This document shows positions 1 through 5,882 of a stretch of DNA of 7,845 nt, in pieces. The DNA comes from Pirellulales bacterium (GTDB lineage Bacteria; Planctomycetota; Planctomycetia; Pirellulales; JAICIG01). The stretch is taken from contig JAICIG010000378.1 of the NCBI GenBank assembly GCA_025924495.1, positions 1 to 7,845 on the forward strand. The letters run 5' to 3'. The notes below the pieces were generated by a model, which searched no databases, was not told where the DNA came from, and worked only from the letters and a program-made list of their open reading frames with translations. Position 1 is the stretch's first letter; each line of letters begins with the position of its first letter. A program made the position numbers and the translations under genes.

Positions 1-2076
1 ATCCTGCACGCGGGCCAATTTACCGCGGCATGCGGCGTGGAGATTTACCGGGGTGATCTGCTCCCGCAGCAATATCAAGGCAATGGCTTCACCTGCGAGC
101 CGACGGGCAATCTGGTCCATCGCGAAGTGCTGAAGCCGACGGGCGCTACGTTCGTTTCTCATCCGGCGCGCGAGGGCGTGGAATTTCTCGCCTCGCCTGA
201 TACATGGTTCCGCCCGGTGAATCTTGAAACCGGACCCGATGGGGCCCTCTACGTCGTCGATATGTATCGCTGCGTCATCGAGCATCCGCAGTTCGTGCCC
301 GACGAGCTCAAGGCTCGACCCGATTTGCGTTATGGCGACGATCGCGGCCGAATCTACCGGATTGTGCCTGCACATGGCGAAAAGCCTGCCCGGCAGGAGA
401 CGCTTGCCGGCCTGTCCTCCGCCGAACTGGTCGGCGAACTAGAAGCCAAGAATTCCTGGCGCCGCGAAACTGCCGCCAGGCTGATCTATGAACGACACGA
501 CAAGACGATCGCGCCTGCGCTGACCATGCTCGCTAAGACTGGCAACGATCCGCGCGCTCGAGTTCATGCTCTGTGGGCCTTGGCCGGCTTAGAACAAATG
601 ACCGACGAAGTCTTGCGGATGGCTCTCGACGACGCACATCCGCGAGTCCGCGAACAAGCCGTGGCGTTGTCCGAATCTCGCTTGAAGGATGCGGCCGAGT
701 TGCGCCATCGGATGCTCAAGTTAGCTGCCGATGGCGATGCTCGGTTGCGCTTTCAGGTGGCCCTTAGCTTGGGAGCGGCGCCAAGCGAAGAAGCGACGAC
801 GGCCTTGGCCCATATAGCGCTGGCCGGCGCCGATGACGTCTGGACGCGGCGTGCTGTCGCGACGTCGGTTCCCGACCATCCCGGCCGGTTGCTGAGCGCG
901 ATTCTAAAAGCGCCACCGCCGGCCGGTCGCGAAGAAGGCTATTCAGCTCTAGTCAGCGAATTGGCGCAACTGGCGGGAGCGCGCAAGAACGCTGATGAGA
1001 TTTCGGCCGTCGTGGTCGACCTGGCGAACACGGCCGACAGGAATGCGCTGCGCCGGCAATGGTCGGTCGTGCTGGGGATCGCCAAAGGACTGCGATCGCG
1101 CGGCGGTTCCTTGAATGCACTTCTTTCCGGCAAGCCCGCGGCAGACGAAATTGGCAAGTTGTTCGAGGTGGCTGCCGTGACGGCGAACGACGATGCAGCC
1201 TCTCAAGAACTGCGAGAGCAAGCTTGTGCGATGCTCGAATACGCAGAGTACCCACTGGCGGGTCCGATCCTGTTGGGAATGATCCAGGGCGATACGCCGC
1301 AGCCGTTGCGTTTGCGAGCCATTTCGGCGCTGGCAACGCATACCACGGCCGAAATTGCTCCAGTGCTGCTTGAACAGTTGCCGCAACAAACGCCCGCGGT
1401 GCGCCGCGCCATCATTGACGCCTTATTAGCGAATCCTGCCAGAGCGGCCATGCTGCTCGACGAGATCGCTGCCGGACGACTGCGGGCCGCTGAATTGGAT
1501 CCGCTCCAGGCCGGCCGGTTGCTAAAGTATCCCGATGCCAAGCTTCGCGAGCGCGCCGGCCAGTTGCTGGCGGCCGCGCTGCCCGCCGATCGGGCCAAGG
1601 TGCTCGCCGACTATCAGGCCGCCTTGGAGTTGAAAGCCGATCCGGAGCATGGCAAGGAAATCTTCAAGAAGAATTGCACGGCCTGTCACCGCATCGGCGC
1701 CCTGGGAGTCGACGTGGCGCCGAGCATCGCCGACTCGCGGACTAAGACGCAAGAACAACTGCTCGTCGATATTCTGCAGCCAAGCAAGGCGATCGACAAC
1801 AACTACGTCAGCTATTCCATTGTCACGGCCGACGGTCAATCCCTGGTGGGAATTATCGCTGCCGAAACCGCATCGTCGGTCACGTTGAAAATGCCAGAAA
1901 ACAAGGTCGTTTCATTGCTGCGCAGCGAAATCGAAGAGCTCCGCTCCAACGGCATCTCGCTAATGCCTGACGGTCTCGAACGCGAGATCACTAAGCAGGA
2001 CATGGCCGATCTCATTTCGTTTATCAAGAATTGGCGATATCTGGAATCCGACTTGCCGGCGCGGGCGGGAAAATGA
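1..2076 (+). CDS. PVC-type propeller-HEAT-cytochrome c protein (TIGR02604/TIGR02603 type), 5' truncated
   Basis: The reading frame is open from base 1 and ends at TGA 2074-2076, giving 691 visible residues. The N-terminus lies outside the window. The GTG at 37 is an internal codon, because the 12 codons before it continue the conserved family sequence. Residues 1 to about 125 are the end of a sugar-dehydrogenase-like beta-propeller (GNLVHRE, ETGPDGALYVVDMYR, RGRIYRI). Residues about 130-540 are alpha-helical HEAT-like repeats. From about residue 550 comes the 'Pirellula/Verrucomicrobium-type' heme-binding domain: heme motif CTACH at residues 559-563 (bases 1675-1689), then a beta-rich segment, then SLMPDGLE, whose Met655 is a candidate distal heme ligand. 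Proteins of this family are typically exported and proposed to be membrane-associated dehydrogenases, but the substrate is not established. Downstream is a convergent gene, so this is the last gene of its transcription unit. The family call is strong; the function is unknown. Confidence 0.93.
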   Translation: MLHAGQFTAACGVEIYRGDLLPQQYQGNGFTCEPTGNLVHREVLKPTGATFVSHPAREGVEFLASPDTWFRPVNLETGPDGALYVVDMYRCVIEHPQFVPDELKARPDLRYGDDRGRIYRIVPAHGEKPARQETLAGLSSAELVGELEAKNSWRRETAARLIYERHDKTIAPALTMLAKTGNDPRARVHALWALAGLEQMTDEVLRMALDDAHPRVREQAVALSESRLKDAAELRHRMLKLAADGDARLRFQVALSLGAAPSEEATTALAHIALAGADDVWTRRAVATSVPDHPGRLLSAILKAPPPAGREEGYSALVSELAQLAGARKNADEISAVVVDLANTADRNALRRQWSVVLGIAKGLRSRGGSLNALLSGKPAADEIGKLFEVAAVTANDDAASQELREQACAMLEYAEYPLAGPILLGMIQGDTPQPLRLRAISALATHTTAEIAPVLLEQLPQQTPAVRRAIIDALLANPARAAMLLDEIAAGRLRAAELDPLQAGRLLKYPDAKLRERAGQLLAAALPADRAKVLADYQAALELKADPEHGKEIFKKNCTACHRIGALGVDVAPSIADSRTKTQEQLLVDILQPSKAIDNNYVSYSIVTADGQSLVGIIAAETASSVTLKMPENKVVSLLRSEIEELRSNGISLMPDGLEREITKQDMADLISFIKNWRYLESDLPARAGK
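1675..1689 (+). other. c-type heme attachment motif CxxCH in the HEAT-cytochrome protein
   Basis: Codons read C-T-A-C-H, followed by R-I-G-A-L-G. This is the standard covalent heme c motif, in which two cysteines form thioethers and His is the proximal iron ligand. It implies export and maturation by a cytochrome c assembly system, which is not in this window. Confidence 0.9.
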
Positions 2077-2151
2077 CAAGTCCCAGGTTTCAGGCTTTAG
2101 CCGTTCGAGAAATGAATCCCGAGCGCTGGACTTGGAACCCAATCTTGGAAC
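2077..2151. repeat. Convergent intergenic region with a short tandem-spaced repeat
   Basis: These 75 bases separate two convergent genes. CTTGGAACC occurs at 2131-2139 and again at 2144-2152, 13 bases apart; the second copy just overlaps the stop codon of the minus-strand gene. CAAGTCC at 2077-2083 is complementary to GGACTTG at 2128-2134, so a long-loop hairpin is possible. No run of T follows on either strand, so a classical intrinsic terminator is not supported. The region may still serve as a bidirectional termination region, or be a remnant of a dispersed intergenic repeat. Confidence 0.35.
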
Positions 2152-2595
2152 CTATCCGCCCCTGAGTCTCATAAAATAGCGTTGCACTTCCGGCATGCAG
2201 CATTGACCGCTGGGCGCTAGAACAGTACAGCGTGCTGCGGGCGACTTCGACTTGGCGAGCAACTCGCGGACGCGCGTAGCGCCCCCTTCGCTGACGTCGG
2301 CTTCAATCTCCTCGCACGTGAATCCGAAACAAGCGCAGATCGGCGCATCGGGATCTTTGGGGTAGACTGGCTGCGGCAACCGCTCGGCGGTGACCGTCCG
2401 CTCAAACTGGTCGAAATACACAACCTCGCAGCGCGCAAAGGGACAGAAGAAGGCGGTCTCGGGCAGATTGCGACGATCTTCCGCGGCAAGCTGCGCGGAG
2501 AGGGTCTCATTGCCGACGGGCACGCCGAGCGAACCGCACCGCGGACAATGCGCCGCACCAGTTTCTTCGGGCTCTTTAATAAACGCCTTGTTCAT
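2152..2595 (-). CDS. CopZ N-terminal-like iron-sulfur metallochaperone (putative)
   Basis: This 147-residue protein starts at ATG 2595. The frame is open further to a GTG at 2646, which would add 17 residues. ATG is preferred because family members start shortly before the first zinc-site cysteines, although neither start has a clear Shine-Dalgarno. Visible motifs are CPRC (17-20), FCPFARC (50-56) followed by VVYF, CACFGFTCEEI (87-97) and CTVLAPSGQCC (123-133). The spacing Cys87-x-Cys89...Cys123...Cys133 matches the [2Fe-2S] ligand pattern of the CopZ N-terminal (BFD-like) domain, and the earlier cysteines fit its zinc site. In Archaeoglobus CopZ this domain is fused to a copper-binding HMA domain; here no HMA domain follows. 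Many bacteria carry such stand-alone proteins near metal-resistance genes, but none is visible here. It is likely a cytoplasmic Fe-S protein in metal delivery or redox; the exact metal is inference. Confidence 0.8.
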   Translation of the reverse strand: MNKAFIKEPEETGAAHCPRCGSLGVPVGNETLSAQLAAEDRRNLPETAFFCPFARCEVVYFDQFERTVTAERLPQPVYPKDPDAPICACFGFTCEEIEADVSEGGATRVRELLAKSKSPAARCTVLAPSGQCCMPEVQRYFMRLRGG

Positions 2596-2696
2596 GCGAT
2601 TCGCAACAATTCGACGGCCAGCAGCCGGAGTTCGGCATCCATCCACGACAACCCAGAATATTTTAACCTAAGCCGCACGCAAGGAGATCGCTAGAA

Positions 2697-3425
2697 ATGG
2701 GCAAATTGGCTGGCAAGGTGGCGTTGGTGACCGGAGCGGGCCGAGGCATCGGCCGCGGCATCGCTCGCGGCTTGGCTCGCGAGGGAGCATCGCTCGTGCT
2801 GGCGGCGCGCAGCGAAGGGGAATTGACTGTCACCGCGGAAGAAGTTCAGACGCTCGGCGTTGAGGCGTTGATCGTGACCGCCGACGTCACCAACGAAGCC
2901 CAAGTCGAATCGCTCTTTGGGAGGTTGCACGAGAAATTTGGTCGGCTTGATCTGCTCGTGAATAACGCCGGCGCTTTCGACGGCGGACCGCTCGACGAAC
3001 TATCGACGGAAGCGTGGGACAAAGTGATCGCCGTTAACCTCCGAGCGCCGTTTCTATGTACGCGAGCCGCCATGCAGCGTATGAAACCGCAAGGCGGCGG
3101 GCGGATCATCAACATCGGGTCGATCTCCGCGCAGCGAGTGCGGCCCGGCTCGGCGCCTTATTCCGCCTCGAAGCACGGCCTGTGGGGCCTGACGCAAGTC
3201 ACGGCGCTCGAAGGCCGGGAACATGGCATCACCTGCTGCTGCCTGCACCCCGGCAATATCCAGGTCGAGCGGCGTTTGACCGACCGAGTGGAAGACGCCG
3301 AGCCGATGATGACGGTCGACGAAATTGCGGAAGTTGCCGTGCTCATGGCGACGCTGCCGCCGCACGTGGAAATGCTGGAGGCCATTGTGCTGCCCAGCCA
3401 ACAGCTCTACGTAGGCCGCGGCTAA
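2697..3425 (+). CDS. Classical short-chain dehydrogenase/reductase (SDR family)
   Basis: This 242-residue cytoplasmic oxidoreductase starts at ATG 2697, with a strong Shine-Dalgarno AAGGAG (2681-2686) ten bases upstream. All classical SDR landmarks are present: the Rossmann glycine motif TGAGRGIG (residues 12-19), NNAG (89-92), and the catalytic tetrad Asn114, Ser142, Tyr155 and Lys159 (YSASK), then PG at 185-186. Arg38 after the second beta strand (AARSE) suggests preference for NADP(H), as in many SDRs. The length is normal for the family and no key residue is missing. Three consecutive cysteines (180-182) before the PG motif are unusual but need not matter. The substrate cannot be deduced; 3-oxoacyl-ACP reductase-like and sugar or steroid alcohol dehydrogenases share these motifs. 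It is divergent from the metallochaperone-like gene and convergent with the EF-hand gene, so it is probably monocistronic. Confidence 0.93.
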   Translation: MGKLAGKVALVTGAGRGIGRGIARGLAREGASLVLAARSEGELTVTAEEVQTLGVEALIVTADVTNEAQVESLFGRLHEKFGRLDLLVNNAGAFDGGPLDELSTEAWDKVIAVNLRAPFLCTRAAMQRMKPQGGGRIINIGSISAQRVRPGSAPYSASKHGLWGLTQVTALEGREHGITCCCLHPGNIQVERRLTDRVEDAEPMMTVDEIAEVAVLMATLPPHVEMLEAIVLPSQQLYVGRG

Positions 3426-3592
3426 CGTACGTGCCGCTGAGATCGGTGCGCTTCTTAGAGTTCAGAACTGCGAGCTGCTTGCAAATCGAACGCCCTCAGT
3501 CGGCGCATGCCCTGTTCGCAAGCGGACGAAGTGCGCCGAACGCGGAGCGGCAATTCAGGGCGCCGCTACCTGCCGAAACTCGGCCGCGAAGG
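3426..3592. other. Convergent intergenic region, no clear feature
   Basis: These 167 bases lie between the stop codons of the reductase and the EF-hand gene. Only short palindromes are seen (for example CGTACG just after the reductase stop, and AGTTCAGAACT). No stem followed by a T run is visible on either strand, and no coding frame has a start, ribosome site and recognisable motif. Confidence 0.5.
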
Positions 3593-3967
3593 CTACTTGG
3601 TCGAAAAGCCGAGCTTGTCCGGGTTCTTGCCCAATTCCAATTCGCGCAGATACTTGTGCGCTGGCGCCTTTTCCTTGCCGTCGATCTTGCCATTGCCGTT
3701 GGTGTCGAAACGCTTCATGAACGCGTCGTACTTTTCCTTTTGAGCTTTCTGGAAAGCCGCCGCCATTTTGGCATATTCCTGCTGCTGTTTCTTAGCATAC
3801 TGCTGAAAGCGCCTCATGGCGGCGCTATTGCCGCGGCCACGTGCCTGCGTTTCCGAAGAGGCCATGCTCAGACATGCGAGGACGACGAGAAACGCCAGTG
3901 CAATCTTTGCGCTCCGTGTAGAGGCGAAACGCCGGGGCATGGTTGCCGTCGAAGTGAGCTGCTTCAT
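3593..3967 (-). CDS. Small exported EF-hand protein
   Basis: This protein has 124 residues, starts at ATG 3967 and stops at TAG 3595-3593. A purine-rich GGGGAG (3980-3975) seven bases upstream supports this start. The N-terminus is basic, followed by a hydrophobic core (about residues 22-36) and likely signal peptidase cleavage near Ala42 (TQA). VLAC at 29-32 is a weak alternative lipobox. The mature part starts with a Lys/Gln/Ala-rich helical stretch (about 49-85), then one textbook calcium-binding loop at 88-99: Asp88, Asn90, Asn92, Lys94, Asp96 and Glu99 occupy positions 1, 3, 5, 7, 9 and 12. Only one EF-hand is present, whereas EF-hands usually pair, so calcium binding may need dimerisation or a partner. 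Small EF-hand proteins are common in planctomycetes; their roles are mostly unknown. The gene faces away from the cytochrome operon across a shared intergenic region. Confidence 0.82.
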   Translation of the reverse strand: MKQLTSTATMPRRFASTRSAKIALAFLVVLACLSMASSETQARGRGNSAAMRRFQQYAKKQQQEYAKMAAAFQKAQKEKYDAFMKRFDTNGNGKIDGKEKAPAHKYLRELELGKNPDKLGFSTK

Positions 3968-4146
3968 TTCCTATCTCCCCGTCATGAGATCAAGTAAGCC
4001 ATTGGAGCTAACCGAGTGTCCGTCTTCTTGCAATTCTCTCGGGCGGGCCTTTCAATGCCCCGATTATCCTATTCAACCCACTAAATTGGTTGAGGTTTCG
4101 CCGCCTTATGCAACGGCTTGCGGCAACCGCCATCGGCTGAATTTTC

Positions 4147-4176
4147 TTGCGTCTCGATAAACGTCTGGCTTATATT
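4147..4176 (+). promoter_or_regulatory. Candidate housekeeping promoter for the cytochrome-WD40 operon
   Basis: TTGCGT at 4147-4152 and TATATT at 4171-4176 are separated by 18 bases, resembling sigma-70 -35 and -10 elements. It would leave a leader of roughly 180 bases before the ATG at 4367. This is by eye only, and planctomycete promoter rules are poorly defined. Confidence 0.3.
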
Positions 4177-4356
4177 CGGTGGGACGAAGACGTGCCTTCC
4201 GCCTTCTTGATTGCCCTTTCGATCGCTTTGGTTGCTAACCGCGGCCGGCAGGGTCCCGCCTAGGAATCAACCAGCTCCGACCATGATAGCACGGCCCGCC
4301 GCCTGCAGTTAGCTCGCGAAGACTTACAAGTTTGAAAGGCGCCTTCCGCCCGACCT

Positions 4357-4360
4357 GAGG
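4357..4360 (+). promoter_or_regulatory. Ribosome binding site choosing ATG 4367
   Basis: GAGG lies six bases before ATG 4367. It is only three bases before the in-frame TTG at 4364, which is too close for initiation. The ATG is therefore taken as the start. Confidence 0.55.
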
Positions 4361-4366
4361 TATTTG

Positions 4367-5797
4367 ATGCTCCGACTTTGTCTCTTAATTTCGGCATTTC
4401 TGAGCGCAATCCTGGTGACCGTCGCGTCCTGGTCCGCCGAGGGGGATGCGGCTGCCGGTAAAGTCAGCTATTACAAGCAGATCCGACCGATCTTCCAGGA
4501 ACATTGCCAAGGCTGCCACCAGCCCGCCAAACGCCAAGGCGGATTCGTCATGACCAGCCTTGCCGAAATGCAAAAAGGGGGCGACAGCGAAGAACCTGCT
4601 TTCGTGGCGGGTAAACCGGACGAAAGTTTCCTGATTTCGCAGTTGCTTCCCGAGGGCGGCAAACCGCCAGCAATGCCCAAAGGCTCTGATCCACTCAAAC
4701 CGGAGCAGGTCGAGTTGATCAAGCGTTGGGTCACGGAAGGAGCCGCGGACGATACGCCAGACCTGGGCGAGACGGCGATCGATATGGATCATCCGCCGGT
4801 CTACGCCGTTGCGCCCGTGATCACCTCATTACGTTTTTCTCCCGATGGCTCGCTGCTGGCCGTTTCCGGCTTTCACGAAGTTGTTTTGCACAAAGCGGAC
4901 GGCAGCGGCATTGCAGCCCGGCTGGTGGGTCTTTCCGAGCGAATCGAATCGGCCGTGTTTTCTCCTGACGGCAAGTATCTGGCGGTCACTGGCGGATCCC
5001 CCGGCCGATTCGGTGAAGTCCAAATCTGGGACTTGGCGGCCAAAACGCTGACGCTTTCCTTGCCAGTAACTTATGACACCGTCTATGGCGCCAGTTGGTC
5101 TTCCGATGGAGCTCTCATTGCGTTCGGATGTGCCGATAATACCGTGCGGGCGATCGATGCCAAGACCGGCAAGCAGGTCATGTATCAAGGGGCTCACAGC
5201 GACTGGGCTCTCGATACGGCCTTTTCCACCGACAACTCGCATGTGGTCTCAGTCAGTCGCGACGGCTCGATGAAGTTGACCGAAGTTGCCACACAGCGGT
5301 TCGTCGACAACATCACCAGCATCACGCCGGGCGCCTTAAAAGGCGGGCTGATGGCCGTCGATCGGCATCCAAAGAAAGATGAACTGCTGATCGGCGGCGC
5401 CGACGGCGTAGCGAAAATTTACCAGATGTACCGGACCCAAGCTCGCGTGATTGGCGACGACTTCAACCGCATCGGCCGGTTCAACGCTCAAGCGGTTCCC
5501 GGGCGGATCTTTGCCGTGCAATACAGCCCCGATGCGACGCGCGTCGTAATCGGCAGCAGCAGCGATGGTCGCGGCGAAGTGAGAGTCCTACAGGAAGCCG
5601 ACGGCAAGCTCGTGTCCAAATTCGCCGATCAGTTCGGGGCGATCTACGCCGTCGCCTACAGCCCGGACGGCAGGGTAGTAGCCGTCGGCGGCTTCGACGG
5701 CGTCGTGCGTTTGTTCGAACCGGAGAAAGGCGCATTGCTGAAAGAGTTTATCCCCGTGCCGCTCACGCCGGCTGGCGTCGCGGCGGCCATAAAGTGA
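4367..5797 (+). CDS. Exported cytochrome c (PSCyt1-like) fused to a seven-bladed WD40 propeller
   Basis: This is a 476-residue protein. Residues 1-24 form a signal peptide (LRLC followed by a long hydrophobic core, cleavage near WSA). Residues about 33-135 are a PSCyt1-like cytochrome c domain with heme motif CQGCH (47-51, bases 4505-4519), a phrase typical of planctomycete cytochromes (KQIRPIFQEHC), and Met103 in PPAMPKG as likely distal ligand. From about residue 149 to 460, seven WD40-like repeats can be counted; several contain SPDG followed by a hydrophobic strand, for example FSPDGSLLAV, FSPDGKYLAV and YSPDGRVVAV. Seven blades make a complete propeller, normally a protein-binding surface. 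It most likely acts outside the cytoplasmic membrane in electron transfer with a docking role; the electron donor and acceptor are unknown. The next gene follows after 85 bases without a visible terminator, which suggests cotranscription. Confidence 0.92.
   Translation: MLRLCLLISAFLSAILVTVASWSAEGDAAAGKVSYYKQIRPIFQEHCQGCHQPAKRQGGFVMTSLAEMQKGGDSEEPAFVAGKPDESFLISQLLPEGGKPPAMPKGSDPLKPEQVELIKRWVTEGAADDTPDLGETAIDMDHPPVYAVAPVITSLRFSPDGSLLAVSGFHEVVLHKADGSGIAARLVGLSERIESAVFSPDGKYLAVTGGSPGRFGEVQIWDLAAKTLTLSLPVTYDTVYGASWSSDGALIAFGCADNTVRAIDAKTGKQVMYQGAHSDWALDTAFSTDNSHVVSVSRDGSMKLTEVATQRFVDNITSITPGALKGGLMAVDRHPKKDELLIGGADGVAKIYQMYRTQARVIGDDFNRIGRFNAQAVPGRIFAVQYSPDATRVVIGSSSDGRGEVRVLQEADGKLVSKFADQFGAIYAVAYSPDGRVVAVGGFDGVVRLFEPEKGALLKEFIPVPLTPAGVAAAIK
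4505..4519 (+). other. c-type heme attachment motif CxxCH in the WD40 protein
   Basis: Codons read C-Q-G-C-H within the N-terminal cytochrome domain. This is the standard heme c motif, located 23 residues after the predicted signal peptide end, so the heme would be attached outside the cytoplasmic membrane. Confidence 0.9.
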
Positions 5798-5882
5798 TTC
5801 ATCGCCCAGGCAATCAGTACTCGCGCGTGTCGATCGTAACTCGAATGAGCAAAGCGCGCCGCTAATAACAAAGGATTGAGCC

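Larger units (their letters stand above)
3968..4366. other. Long divergent intergenic region with CAACC/GGTTG motifs
   Basis: These 399 bases separate the EF-hand gene (minus) from the cytochrome-WD40 gene (plus) and must contain promoters for both. The pentamer CAACC or its complement GGTTG occurs at 4074, 4088, 4124, 4230 and 4268. Two copies form an inverted repeat (4074-4078 and 4088-4092), and GGTTgctAACC at 4230-4240 is a small dyad. GCGGcaaCCGC at 4120-4130 is another dyad. Frames crossing this region lack a credible start or protein-like composition, so I see no gene here. Confidence 0.5.

Noticed and set aside
949..1598. Several overlapping minus-strand open frames within the HEAT-repeat region
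   Set aside because: They have shadow-like composition, no ribosome sites and no domain motifs; the plus frame here is a clear family member.
37..2076. GTG at 37 as the true start of the first gene
   Set aside because: The twelve upstream codons continue the conserved family sequence without a stop, and the family has a much longer N-terminal propeller, so the gene is cut by the window edge.
3056..3997. A 313-codon plus-strand open frame spanning the end of the reductase and lying antisense to the EF-hand gene
   Set aside because: It overlaps two well-supported genes, is Arg/Ala-rich with no recognisable motif, and arises from the GC-rich codon pattern of the real genes.
3816..4160. A plus-strand 114-codon frame running from the EF-hand gene into the intergenic region
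   Set aside because: It is mostly antisense to the EF-hand gene, has no ribosome site and no protein-like motif.
5798..5882. Possible terminator between the WD40 and DUF1549 genes
   Set aside because: No stem-loop followed by a T run is visible; the spacer ends in a normal ribosome site.
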